DNA of 11,235 nucleotides from Actinoplanes subtropicus (GCF_000721705.1 NZ_JOJL01000077.1:1-11235); one strand, 5' to 3'. Shown: positions 1 to 7,177, counted from the stretch's first letter. Numbers and translations are program-made. The notes: a model not told the origin generated them from the letters alone.

Positions 1-178
1 ATCAATCACCAGACACCACGCGAAGCACGTGTCTGCTATCGTCCACCCATCGCCCTCGCGGCATAAAACTCCGGTGTCCGGTCCCGGGGTGGAACTTCAC
101 ACCCCAAGACATACAGGAACCTCTCTGCCCGACCCACCAGCACCAACATGCTGTGGATCAACAAGGATTACCTGCATA

Positions 179-905
179 TCAAGCAGCAGAGTGCGACCAG
201 ATGGAGAGTGCGCAAACGCCCTCGCTCCCACTGCCTGTCACCGAGGGGTGGGGCCACCTGCGTGCCTCAGTCCAAAGGCGTTGACGCGCAGCCAGCTGGG
301 AGCCGGGCCTGGGAGGCCCGCCCCCGGGATCGTCACCAGCCGCCGGAGTCTCCGCCGAATGCGCCCAAATCAAGTTCGCGAACGGCGCCAACTGTCGAGC
401 CGCAGCACGCAGCTCGGGGAGCGCCGACTCGTCCTTGGCGAGCACGTCAAGGAACCGCTCGAGCTCGGCGGCCAAGCTGATCATCTCGCGGCTGATCCGC
501 TCCACCTCTACGTCGCTGGAAGTGAACAGCTCGAACTGCGCAGCAGTAGTGATCTGCTCCATCAGCGGCTCGCCGCCGGCCTGGTCAGGGCAGTAGCGGC
601 GCACCAGCTGAAACCCGATAAGGTCGGCTAGCAGCTCCAACGCTCGGGTGCACCAGCCCTCGGTCAACGGATACGCATCTCGGGCCGGCACCGTCTCCGC
701 GTCGAGGAGCACGGCCACGATCCGGGCCTGGAAGAAGCCGTTGAACGCGTACGCCAGCTGAACCGGGGCCGGCGTCCCCCTCCGGCATCTGCCGCAGCGC
801 TTCCGTCGCGTCCGCCGGCCTGCCGACCAGCGCAGACGGCCGCGGTCCATACCCAGGATCACTCCCCGGGTCACTCCGACGCACCCGATCGGCGGGCCCA
901 CTCAT
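179..905 (-). pseudogene. Frameshifted gene for an unrecognised helical protein
   Basis: I do not recognise the family. The body (about QLAYAFNGFF to PFANLIWAHS) is rich in Ala, Leu and Glu, reads as mostly alpha-helical, and has no signal peptide or membrane segment. The open frame from 901 has an arginine-rich, non-protein-like start. A better start is ATG at 905, preceded by a GAGGATGG-like site, giving MSGPADRVRR through LRQMPEG. Dropping one G from the five-G run (776-780, C on the plus strand) joins this to TPAPVQLAYA, for about 241 aa. The last 45 or so residues are also doubtful: a hairpin (304-320, 7-bp arms) lies inside them, and another frame there ends in RVNAFGLRHAGGPTPR. It lies downstream of, and in the same direction as, the large ATPase gene, 225 bp after that gene's stop, so the two may be functionally linked. 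The coding call is moderate; the product is unknown. Confidence 0.55.
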
Positions 906-976
906 CCATCCTCTTCGCTGTCGGCCGACCACCAGTCCAGCACCCGATCGAGCGCACTGAAGCAAAGGAGAAGCCA

Positions 977-1087
977 ATGTGGAACGGCCTCGATGTGGCC
1001 GAGCAGCCCGGTCAAGATGAGCGAATGGTGCCGCCGAGGAATATCTGTCCTCCACCGGTATACGAGCCCTGCGGGCACTGTTTCTGA
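977..1087 (+). CDS. Possible small ORF, 36 aa, Cys/Pro-rich end
   Basis: The reason to list it is a consensus ribosome site, AAAGGAG, 7 nt before an ATG. The 36-residue product starts MWNGLDVAEQPGQDERMV and ends with a Cys/Pro-rich tail holding three cysteines, NICPPPVYEPCGHCF. It lies in the gap between the two minus-strand genes and is antisense to them. No family is recognised. It could equally be the 5' remnant of a longer gene cut off by rearrangement, because third-position GC bias is only moderate. Confidence 0.3.
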   Translation: MWNGLDVAEQPGQDERMVPPRNICPPPVYEPCGHCF

Positions 1088-1123
1088 GGTGTAGTACCTG
1101 GTAGACGCGCTGGAAACGACCTT

Positions 1124-1133
1124 TAGTTGTCAC
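1124..1133 (+). repeat. Lone TAGTTGTCAC transposon-end-type repeat
   Basis: This is an exact copy of the 10-mer repeated at both ends of the 7178-11068 element. The stop codon of the large ATPase-repeat gene (TGA, 1132-1130 on the minus strand) is formed by the TGACAA part of this motif. The DUF3626 gene at the right end of the other element stops in the same way. There are no further copies next to it and no TGTGAC terminus in the preceding 25 nt, so it may be a decayed end or a chance match. Confidence 0.5.
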
Positions 1134-3810
1134 CTACCGCCAGCGCTATCTCGACTTGCGATAGGTCCCTCTTGCGCCATATTGGTCAACGATCTCAACA
1201 GTTCTGCTGCGTGAGGGGTCCCGGCAGCTACTTCCAGCTTCAACTCGTCGATGTCGCCTCGTTCAGCCAGCAAGCCCGCCAAACGGGTGGCTGCGATCTG
1301 ATCCCCTGCGTTGGCGCGCTGACGCAATTCATCGACGTCGCCCCGCTCGGTTAGCAGGCCCGCCAGGCGATCGGCGGCATTCGGATCTCCGGCGTCGGCA
1401 CGCTCGCGCAATTCTTGGACGTTGCCCTGTTGGGCCAGCAGGCTAGCGAGCTGTCCGGCCGCGAGGTCACTGCCTGCGTCAGCGTGTGGACGGAGGACCC
1501 CAATCGCGTCCTGCATCCGACCGTGTTCGGCCAGCGTGCGCGCTAGCCAGTCGGCCGTGGTGACGTCGCCAGCGTCGGCGTGTGGATGCAGCAGTGCGAC
1601 CGCTTCCTCGATGCGGCCCTGGTTTTCAGCAAGTGGGCGAGGTTGATGCGGGCAATGCTGTCACCAACGTCGGCACGCTGCTGCAGTTCCTCAACGTGGC
1701 CCTGCTTGGCCAGCAGTCCTGCGAGTCGGGCGGCGTCGATCCATCCTCCGGCGTCGGCGCGGGGCCGGAGAAAGTCAATGGCTTCCTCGACGCGCCCTTC
1801 CTCGACCAACAGGTCAATGAGTCGTTCGGCGACGTAGCCGTTCCCGGCAGCAGCGTGCTCACCCAGCACGGCAATTGCTTCCTCGACGCGGCCCTGTTCG
1901 GCCAGGAGGTCGGCCAGCCGAAGGGGTGCGTTCCATGCACCTGCGTCCGCGCGCTGACGGAGGAAGACTATCGCTTCCTCAGCCTGGCCCTGCCGAGCCA
2001 AGCAGACGGCCGCCACCTCATCACCGGCCTCGGCACGCTGTCGCAGTTCGTCGAGGTGACCCTGCTTGGCCAGGAGGGCGTCCAGCAGGCCGGCATCGCT
2101 GCCCGCGTCCGCGTGCGGCCGCAACACCTCGATCGCTTCCTCTATCTGACCCTGCTGTGCGAGGAGGTGACCCAGTTCCTCCGAAGAGCGCTTATTGCCA
2201 GCCTCAGCGCCAAAGCGCAGAATCGCAACCGCTCCCTCCACCTCGCCCTTACCAAGCAATTGGCGAGCCAGCAACTCGATCCCTACTTCCAACTTGAGCC
2301 CCACCTCGTCGCCAGCGTGGGCGCGCAGGACACCGACCGAATCTGCGGCTCGGCCCCGGTCAGCAAGGGACAAGGCAAGCCGGACAGCCCCGATCTCGTC
2401 GCCGCCCTCGGTGGCGAATCGGTAGAATGCTTCGGCGTAGTGATGTTGGCCGCGTCGTTGGGCATGTTCGGCGAGGTGGAACGCGTCTTTGGGATCGTGG
2501 TGGTCCAGCATGGCCTGCCAGGCTCTGTCGGGCAGTTGCTCGGCGCGCCGGACGCCTCGGGCGTGTTGGTACAGGTAATCCGCGACGGTGTACCCACCGA
2601 TGCGGCCCATCCCGGCCGGCACGGGGGCGAGCGTGGACGCCGCGCCGTGCAAGGGTGTTGTTGCGTACGCCATGGCGTGGTCAAGCCAGTCTGCGGGGGC
2701 GGTGGCCCGCTGTGCGGGCGTGAGGTAGGCGGGTGCTGCGGCGTCCAGGAACTCGCGGGTGACGGGCGCGGTGGCGCCGACGCGGCGGGCGTCGAGCGCG
2801 GCGGTGATGACCGCTTTGCCGTAGCACTGGTTCGCGGGGGCGTTCTCCCAGTGGTTGACCAGCGCTGGCCCAGCGGCCATCACCTGCGCGAACCCGGCGT
2901 CCGGAGTGTCCAGGGCAGTGCGGACGCGCAGGTCGGCGGCTAGCGTCTCGGCGCGCCGGCGCTCGTCGCGACTGAGCACCTCGGGCACGCTGACCATGCG
3001 GGCCAGGCGGAGTAGTTCCCGGTCGTTGGCGCACGGGTCTGGTTGGCCGGGGATGCGGGGCGCGGTGCGGGTGTTGTACTCGTCGGGCCACAGCGTGGCC
3101 ACCACCACAACACCGGCGGTCAACAGTGTCCGCAGGACGCCGACCGGTAAGCCGCCTGGATGATCGAGGTAGCGCTGCAACTCGTCCAGCCACACCACCG
3201 TGCGGACCGTCGGCTGGGCGGCGAAGGCCTCCAGCGCCGCCGTGTCGGCGGGATGGAGGAGCCACCATTCGGCCAGGTCGTCGCGAACCGCTTCGAACAG
3301 CGCCCGGGTCTTTCCCACCGACGAGCCGCCGACCAGCAGCACGAACCCGCCCGAGTCCGCCGATGCGGTGACCGCCGCGCGCAGGTCAGCGTCCAGGTCC
3401 CGCGGCACGTACGGCGGTAGCTCGCCTTCCGCCCCCTTGATCTGGATCGCGGCGTGCACCCCCAGCCGCCGCGGCAGGGCCTCCCGTACCCGCACCGCAC
3501 CGGCCGGAGCCCGCAGATGACTGGTGGACACTCGTTCCCAGGCTGCCAGCCACGGGACCTGCGCATCGAGGCTCAGCTCGCACGCGGTCAGAAAGGTGAC
3601 GACGGTGTCGCGCCCGGGCACCGACTTGCCGTTCAGCATGTTGCTAACCGTTGAGGCGGGCAGTCCTCCGCGCACCGCGGCCGCCTTGTCCAGTTCCTTG
3701 TACGAACGGGCACCGCGTAACCAATTCAGGGCAAGCGCCAACTCCGGCAGCGTCTGCACCCGCTCCGGGTCGGGGCCGCCACTACCCGCCCGGGAACTCG
3801 CGTTGCCCAT
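1130..3810 (-). pseudogene. XRE-HTH / P-loop (STAND-like) ATPase with C-terminal helical repeats, one-base frameshift
   Basis: The start is ATG 3810 (MGNASSRAGS), with GAAGGG 7 nt upstream; the longer in-frame extension to 4038 looks untranslated. Residues 20-95 form an XRE-type helix-turn-helix (SYKELDKAAAVRGGLPASTVSNMLNG). A P-loop ATPase domain follows: Walker A GGSSVGKT (161-168), Walker B VVWLDEL (205-211) and a sensor-like ATLWPDEYN (238-246). From about residue 440 come TPR/Sel1-like helical repeats such as AEQGRVEEAIAVLGEHAAAG. The frame breaks at residue 728 (about 1626): CTGAAAACC should read CTGGAAAACC. Adding one G restores the repeats down to the stop at 1130, for about 893 aa; as written the protein ends at 1543 with 755 aa. 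HTH-STAND-repeat proteins act as signalling switches, and some STAND ATPases are antiphage sensors. A defence role here is inference. It may alternatively be a transcriptional regulator. The frameshift may be a sequencing error. Confidence 0.85.
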
Positions 3811-3820
3811 CCCGACACCC

Positions 3821-3839
3821 TTCGGTGGGATCCACCGAA
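3821..3839. promoter_or_regulatory. Perfect inverted repeat in the leader of the ATPase gene
   Basis: TTCGGTGG-GAT-CCACCGAA has 8-bp perfect arms and a 3-bp centre. It lies 11-29 bp before the ATG at 3810, and its proximal arm overlaps the GAAGGG ribosome site. Two readings fit. It could be an operator for the XRE domain of the adjacent protein (autoregulation). It could also be an RNA hairpin that partly hides the ribosome site. The sequence cannot decide between them. Confidence 0.5.
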
Positions 3840-4031
3840 CCCGACTGAACCAGCGTAGGACGCGGCACAAGCCCGGGGCCATTGCCGCTGCTGACCCGGT
3901 TGAGGGACGACCGAGCCCTTCGGCTTCCTTCCAACCCGATGCCGAACGTGCCGACCAGGAGCTTTCCTCGGAGGCGTCCCAGGGAGAACCGGCCGGCTCC
4001 TCCCGCCCGAACCCCGTGACGGGAGCGCACC

Positions 4032-4157
4032 ATGACACCTCAGAGCCCCGAGAAGACCTGGCAAGAAAAGATCACCGTCGCCGCGATCGCCGGCCTCATC
4101 TCCGGCGTGACCCGAGCCTTCGCCGCCAAGATCTTCGAGCACCTGACGTCCTGCTGA
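4032..4157 (+). CDS. Small 41-aa protein, divergent from the ATPase gene
   Basis: ATG 4032 follows GGGAG with a 6-nt spacer (GACGGGAGCGCACC), a good ribosome site. The product starts MTPQSPEKTWQEKITVAAIA and continues GLISGVTRAFAAKIFEHLTSC. The central 20-odd residues can form a hydrophobic or amphipathic helix with flanking charges, so it may be membrane-associated. Codons show strong G/C third-position preference, and a strong hairpin terminator begins 6 nt after the stop, both supporting a real gene. It is transcribed divergently from the HTH-ATPase gene across a roughly 220-bp shared upstream region. No family is recognised; a small effector, leader or phage-type peptide are all possible. 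Confidence 0.6.
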   Translation: MTPQSPEKTWQEKITVAAIAGLISGVTRAFAAKIFEHLTSC

Positions 4158-4162
4158 CAGTG

Positions 4163-4201
4163 GCCACGCGGGACTGGCCGAACCGGCCAGGCCCGCGTGG
4201 C
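4163..4201 (+). terminator. Strong hairpin terminator after the 41-aa gene
   Basis: Ten perfect base pairs (GCCACGCGGG with CCCGCGTGGC) are followed, after one A/G mismatch, by six more (CTGGCC with GGCCAG), closing a 5-nt loop. It begins 6 nt after the 4157 stop. There is no long T tract, which is common for actinobacterial terminators, and it may work in both directions. Confidence 0.7.
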
Positions 4202-4231
4202 GATCGTTCAGGAATACCGCACACCCGGAAT

Positions 4232-4303
4232 ATGTGCACTCCACCAGTAATCGCCCGACTCAACCCGCACCTGCCCGCCAACGAAGACGGGATGGGCGGG
4301 TGA
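4232..4303 (+). CDS. Possible short ORF coupled to the XF1762 fragment
   Basis: A 23-codon frame (MCTPPVIARLNPHLPANEDG then MGG) ends in TGA that overlaps the GTG start of the XF1762 fragment as GTGA. This overlap is typical of translational coupling, which suggests the 3' part of a small upstream gene. No clear ribosome site precedes the ATG and the frame is open further upstream, so the start is uncertain and it may itself be a remnant. Confidence 0.25.
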   Translation: MCTPPVIARLNPHLPANEDGMGG

Positions 4304-4386
4304 GCCTGCGGGTCGTGCCGGTCACCTTCGCACAGGCGTGCGCGTTCATCACCGACTGGCACCGCCACCACCGACCACCGCAGGGA
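4300..4386 (+). pseudogene. Truncated 5' end of an XF1762-family gene
   Basis: From GTG 4300 the product begins VSLRVVPVTFAQACAFITDW and continues HRHHRPPQG. This is the characteristic start of the XF1762 family, small proteins found on actinobacterial integrative elements and phages. In the family, WHRHHRPPxG is followed by a conserved HKFSIGVA-like segment. Here homology stops abruptly after PPQG, and the frame runs on in arginine-rich, non-homologous sequence to 4590. About 29 of the expected 150 or so codons remain. The break joins the 3' end of a truncated gene on the opposite strand, so this looks like a deletion junction in a lost integrative element. Confidence 0.75.
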
Positions 4387-4390
4387 CTGG

Positions 4391-4477
4391 CAGCGTCGCG
4401 TATTCGATCAGAGCGAGTTCGTCAGCCCAAGGGGGAAGCCGCCACGGTGCGTAGCGCTCGGGCAGTTGATCAGGCAA
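4391..4477 (-). pseudogene. Truncated minus-strand gene fragment
   Basis: Directly after the TGA of the 45-aa gene, the minus strand reads LPDQLPERYAPWRLPPWADE followed by LALIEYAT, with good codon bias and a protein-like composition (Trp, Tyr and acidic residues). Toward lower coordinates it runs into the antisense of the XF1762 fragment, where the sequence turns into Gly/Val filler and stops near 4349. I read it as the 5' part of a gene whose remainder was deleted. The start is unclear: a TTG sits directly after the AAGGTGA-like sequence. No family is recognised. Confidence 0.4.
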
Positions 4478-4615
4478 TCACCTTCGGTCGGGGCGCGGGC
4501 CGCCGATGCGGACCAGGTCGCCGTCGGGGTCGGTCAGGCCGAACTCGCGCAGCACTTCCGCAAGGTCAATATCGTCGGGTTGACCGCTGAGCGGACGTCG
4601 AAAGGCGGGACTCAT
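4478..4615 (-). CDS. Small hypothetical protein, 45 aa
   Basis: ATG 4615 is preceded at short distance by AGGTAG. The product starts MSPAFRRPLSGQPDDIDLAE and continues VLREFGLTDPDGDLVRIGGP-RPDRR. It is acidic in the middle with an Arg-rich end, and has strong G/C third positions and no membrane segment. It lies directly upstream of the truncated fragment at 4391-4477 on the same strand, so the pair looks like two adjacent genes of one operon. No family is recognised. It may be a passenger of the same lost integrative element as the XF1762 fragment. Confidence 0.45.
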   Translation of the reverse strand: MSPAFRRPLSGQPDDIDLAEVLREFGLTDPDGDLVRIGGPRPDRR

Positions 4616-5024
4616 CGGCTACCTAGAGTGATACGTCCGTGCTGTCGACGGGGCCCTGAGTAGCCGAGATGAGGGCGCTCGATCATGCTGGCGTGCCGCC
4701 GGCAGATGCAGCTCGGCGCCAACAACGTCCGCTTCTGCCGCTGCGTGCTCAACACAGCAGCCATGACGCGACTCGGCGGAGCATCGGTAGAGATGCTCCG
4801 CCGAGCGAGGGCGCCGTCAAGCATCAGGACGGTAGCTTCCCGATCGATCAAGCGGCAAGTCATACGCAGTTGTTCCGTGATCCGGATGCGAATGGTGGTC
4901 GGTGGGTACGGCTGGGTCCGAGCCGTCGACTGGCTATCGCGCCGGCTCTTTGCCCGACGAGCGGAACGGTCGAATTGCGCGACCCCGCTCTGGCACACGA
5001 CCATAAGCAGGCACACGCTCATGC
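4616..5024. other. Intergenic stretch without a convincing gene
   Basis: Both strands have open frames here, but none has a ribosome site plus protein-like composition. A short plus-strand stretch near 4685-4760 (CRRQMQLGANNVRFCRC) has G/C-rich third positions and could be a gene remnant, but its antisense is equally G/C-biased. The one clear structure is the hairpin at 4772-4805. The insertion sequence begins at 5025. Confidence 0.5.
4772..4805. terminator. 14-bp perfect hairpin
   Basis: CTCGGCGGAGCATC pairs perfectly with GATGCTCCGCCGAG around a 6-nt loop (GGTAGA). It is terminator-like in strength, but no intact gene lies directly upstream on either strand. It may have served a gene removed by rearrangement, or it may be a protein-binding palindrome. 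Confidence 0.5.
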
Positions 5025-5059
5025 CTGTACTTGCCGATAACTACGTCCGTACTGGTCAG
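5025..5059 (+). repeat. Left inverted repeat of the IS
   Basis: It starts CTGTACTTGCCG and ends CTGGTCAG. About 27 of 35 positions match the reverse complement of 6246-6280. Confidence 0.75.
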
Positions 5060-5152
5060 AGGGCGTTCCGGCAGGCGAGGGCAATTTTGGTTCGTCGAGT
5101 CTCGGTGTCCTGATGGCCCTCGTCGTTGGTGACCACACGATGATGCTGTCTT

Positions 5153-6249
5153 ATGCTGTTGCGACTGGCATACCTGGGATTCACGAACGCGTTCGCGTTG
5201 CTGCGGCTGCTGCCCGGCAGCGACCGCGACAAAGATGCGGAGATCCTCGCCTTGCGGCATCAGCTGGCGGTGCTGCACCGTCAGCTCGGCGGGCAGCGGG
5301 TCCGGTTCGAACCGGCCTACCGGGCATGGCTGGCTGCGCTGCTCAGCACGCTGCCCAGGCCGGCGTTGCAGAACCTGCGGCTGCTGGTGCGGCCCGACAC
5401 TGTGCTGCGCTGGCACCGTGACCTGCACGCCCGCCGCCACGCGAGCGCGTCGCGTCCCGCCGGCGAGGACGGCCACGCACCGTCCGTTCGATCCGGGCGC
5501 TGGTGCTGCGCCTCGTGGCGGAGAACCCGTCCTGGGGATACCGGCGGGTGCACGGGGAACTACTCACCCTCGGGATCAAGCTCGCCGCGTCCACGGTCTG
5601 GGAGATCCTGCGCGAAGCCGGGATCGATCCCGCCCCGGACCGCGCGGCCACGACCTGGGCGCAGTTCCTGCGTTCGCAGGCCGAGGCGCTGCTGGCCGCG
5701 GATTTCCTCGAGACGATCACCCTCACCGGCACCAGGCTGTACGTCCTCGCGGTCATCGAACACGCCAGCCGCAGGATCCGGATCCTCGGCGCCACCGCGC
5801 ACCCGAGCGCGGCGTGGGTGACCCAGGCCGCCCGCAACCTGGTGATGGACCTCGAGGACGCGCGGTGCCGGGTGGAATACCTGATCCGCGACCGGGACGG
5901 CAAGTACCCGGCCCTGTTTGACACGATCCTGGCCGACGCGGGGATCGAGATCGTGCTCAGCGGCGTCCGGATGCCCCGGACGAACGCGGTGATGGAACGT
6001 TGGGTACGGACCTGCCGACGCGAACTGCTCGACCGGACCTTGATCCTCAACCAGCGACACCTGCTGCACGCGCTACGCGAGTACGAGGCCTTCTACAACA
6101 CCCACCGACCTCATCAAGGCATCGCCAACGCCCGACCGCTGGCCCTGCTACCCGAGCCGATCACCGACCCGGACCGGCTCGCCCACCTGAACATCCATCG
6201 ACGCGACCGCCTCGGCGGCATCCTGCACGAGTACGATCAAGCCGCCTGA
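5153..6249 (+). pseudogene. IS transposase, integrase core, one-base frameshift
   Basis: The N-terminal part starts at ATG 5153 (MLLRLAYLGFTNAFALLRLL), with the family's LALRHQLAVLHRQLGG helix-turn-helix segment and RPDTVLRWHRDL. At 5460/5461 the frame breaks: CCCGCCGGCGAGG should read CCCGCCCGGCGAGG. One C restores SRPARRGRPRTVRSIRALV and the rest, for 365 aa, the usual length. The rve catalytic core is intact: first Asp in LLAADFLETI (about 184), second in LIRDRDGKY (about 247-249), Glu in NAVMERWV (about 282), then FYNTHRPHQGI. Without the base, the N-terminal DNA-binding part and the catalytic part lie in different frames (5153-5821 and about 5503-6249). There is no slippery A-rich heptamer, so programmed frameshifting is unlikely. 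The stop codon overlaps the right inverted repeat. Confidence 0.9.
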
Positions 6250-6280
6250 CCAGCCCGGATGGCATTTCCGGCAAGTACAG
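6246..6280 (-). repeat. Right inverted repeat of the IS
   Basis: Read on the minus strand it starts CTGTACTTGCCG and ends CTGGTCAG, mirroring 5025-5059. The transposase TGA (6247-6249) lies within it. Confidence 0.75.
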
Positions 6281-6469
6281 CGTCGGTGTTGATGTCCAGG
6301 TTGCCCAGCCCCTCCGCAACTGGCGAAGAAGATCCACCGGAGCGTCCACAGTGGATAGTGATCGACAGTCGGTCGACAGGGACCTCGACCATGATCGAGA
6401 CAGCGCGGTCCGCATCAGCACTGGTCAGCACCCATCGGCACGGACCCCGCCGAAACAGCACATCGACAA

Positions 6470-6504
6470 CGGAGCACCATCGGAGCACCACGCTCCCACA
6501 TCGT
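6470..6504 (+). repeat. Copy 1 of a 35-bp direct repeat around the tRNA
   Basis: It contains ATCGGAGCACCACG and ends CCACATCGT. It matches 6833-6867 at 30 of 35 positions in the same orientation. Each copy is itself built from two near-identical roughly 11-bp units (CGGAGCACCAT, CGGAGCACCAC). It lies just beyond the tRNA terminator. Confidence 0.6.
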
Positions 6505-6532
6505 GGAAGATCATGGCACACTCTGGGAAAGA

Positions 6533-6574
6533 ATCAAGGCCGTGACCGGCGTTTCCGCTGGTCACGGCCTTGAT
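6533..6574 (-). terminator. Terminator of tRNA-Arg
   Basis: ATCAAGGCCGTGACC pairs perfectly over 15 bp with GGTCACGGCCTTGAT around a 12-nt loop. It begins 8 nt after the tRNA 3' end on the minus strand and is followed by the T-rich TCTTTCCC, as expected for intrinsic termination of minus-strand transcription. Confidence 0.85.
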
Positions 6575-6581
6575 CGTGCTG

Positions 6582-6654
6582 CGCGCCCGAAGGGACTCGA
6601 ACCCCTAACCTTCTGATCCGTAGTCAGATGCTCTATCCATTGAGCTACGGGCGC
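6582..6654 (-). tRNA. tRNA-Arg (anticodon ACG)
   Basis: The 73-nt cloverleaf reads on the minus strand from GCGCCCGTAGCTCAATGG. The acceptor stem pairs GCGCCCG with CGGGCGC, with discriminator G. The anticodon stem TCTGA/TCAGA closes a 7-nt loop CTACGGA, giving anticodon ACG, which reads CGU and related arginine codons once A34 is modified to inosine. The T arm has GGTTCGAGTCC. The 3' CCA is not encoded. tRNA genes are frequent integration sites for actinobacterial integrative elements, and the XF1762 remnant nearby fits that history, but I saw no second copy of the tRNA 3' end in the window. Confidence 0.97.
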
Positions 6655-7109
6655 TCGTACAACTACTCTCCGTGACCACGCGTACTGGTGCGTCCACGGG
6701 GTCGCGGTTGCGTATCCGCAGGTCCAGGGGTTTTGCTACTCCCCGGCCCTGCGAGGAACGACTCTAGCATGCCGCCGAGTGGGGGCCTGCGTGCCGGTGG
6801 GTGTCGCATAGTGCTGCACCGTGTCCCGACGTCCGATCACCATCCGAGCACCACGCCACCACATCGTCATCTTCACCCAAGAGTGCATCTGACTCGGCAG
6901 ACCCACTCTAGATGATCGGACGCGGCCACCGCGAGGTGATTTCCAGCCAAACGCGGGTGACGAGATCAGGTCAGGGCCTGGGCGGCAACCACGGCGCTTC
7001 GGCTCACCGGCCCCGTCGACAGCGGCGTACGTACCGCCGAATGACGCACTCGACATCCGCCAACCGTCACGCTCAGCCATTGGGTGGTGCAGCCTGGCGG
7101 CATAGCACC
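6655..7109. other. Intergenic region between tRNA-Arg and the SOS promoter
   Basis: No gene is convincing here; the longest frames are Arg/Gly-rich with no ribosome site. On the minus strand TAGAGT (6766-6761) resembles a -10 box that could drive the tRNA about 100 nt downstream, but no clear -35 accompanies it. The second copy of the 35-bp repeat lies at 6833-6867. Confidence 0.5.
6833..6867 (+). repeat. Copy 2 of the 35-bp direct repeat around the tRNA
   Basis: It contains ATCCGAGCACCACG and ends CCACATCGT, matching 6470-6504 at 30 of 35 positions, so the two copies bracket the tRNA and its terminator. Confidence 0.6.
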
Positions 7110-7115
7110 TATAGT
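7110..7115 (+). promoter_or_regulatory. -10 element TATAGT upstream of the SOS box
   Basis: TATAGT is a near-consensus -10 hexamer directly upstream of the LexA box, an arrangement in which bound LexA would block transcription. I see no consensus -35 at 16-19 bp. It now points into the transposon's left end. In the reconstructed pre-insertion sequence it drives the gene at 11118. Confidence 0.55.
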
Positions 7116-7120
7116 CGGCT

Positions 7121-7136
7121 TAGAACATGCGTTCGA
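7121..7136. promoter_or_regulatory. LexA (SOS) box
   Basis: TAGAACATGCGTTCGA matches the actinobacterial SOS box TCGAAC(A/G)NNNGTTCGA at all defined positions but one (A for C at position 2). The core GAAC-N4-GTTC is a perfect palindrome. LexA bound here would repress the promoter at 7110 until DNA damage triggers LexA self-cleavage. No gene follows directly; the partner is probably the gene at 11118, separated by the 7178-11068 insertion. Confidence 0.75.
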
Positions 7137-7172
7137 TAGGCGCCCGCGAATCGCTGGTCAGCACGTACCACT

Positions 7173-7177
7173 GCTAC
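7173..7177 (+). repeat. Target-site duplication, left copy (GCTAC)
   Basis: GCTAC directly abuts the TGTGAC terminus at 7178 and is repeated directly after the other terminus at 11069-11073. Five base pairs is the usual duplication for Tn7, Tn5053 and many IS21-type elements. Confidence 0.8.

Larger units (their letters stand above)
5025..6280 (+). mobile_element. Insertion sequence, about 1,256 bp, with rve/DDE transposase
   Basis: A single transposase gene (5153-6249) is enclosed by an imperfect inverted repeat. The outer 12 bases, CTGTACTTGCCG, are identical at both ends, and the inner 8 (CTGGTCAG) match too. The ends were fixed by the limits of this match. No target duplication is evident: the 5015-5024 and 6281-6290 flanks differ. 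The transposase belongs to a group common in actinobacteria, with an integrase core related to IS3 and IS481. The element sits between the truncated integrative-element genes and the tRNA region. Its transposase has one base missing, so this copy may be immobile. Confidence 0.8.

Noticed and set aside
29..631. 200-codon plus-strand frame at the window start
   Set aside because: It is largely antisense to the better-supported minus-strand gene (179-905), with no ribosome site and Pro/Arg/Ser-rich filler composition.
1615..1640. Programmed frameshift in the ATPase gene at CTGAAAACC
   Set aside because: The site is not a classical slippery heptamer, and one missing G (GG to G) fully restores the repeat pattern.
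1240..2240. Regularly spaced DNA repeats, considered as a CRISPR-like array
   Set aside because: The 84-96 bp periodicity keeps a reading frame and encodes 28- and 32-residue helical repeats; there are no short identical repeats with unique spacers.
1582..2943. A 453-codon open frame on the plus strand
   Set aside because: It is the antisense of the ATPase gene's repeat region. Its length comes from the strong codon bias of the real gene; it has no ribosome site or family motifs.
4685..5113. 142-codon plus-strand frame before the IS
   Set aside because: It crosses a 14-bp terminator-like hairpin and the IS left inverted repeat, and codon bias collapses after the first 25 codons. At most a short remnant is possible.
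5440..5510. Programmed -1 frameshifting in the transposase, as in IS3-family elements
   Set aside because: There is no A-rich or X-XXY-YYZ slippery site. A single missing C restores the family sequence exactly, so an indel is the simpler explanation.
6582..6654. tRNA-Arg as a duplicated attachment site within the window
   Set aside because: No second copy of the tRNA 3' end was found elsewhere in the window, so integration at this tRNA cannot be shown.
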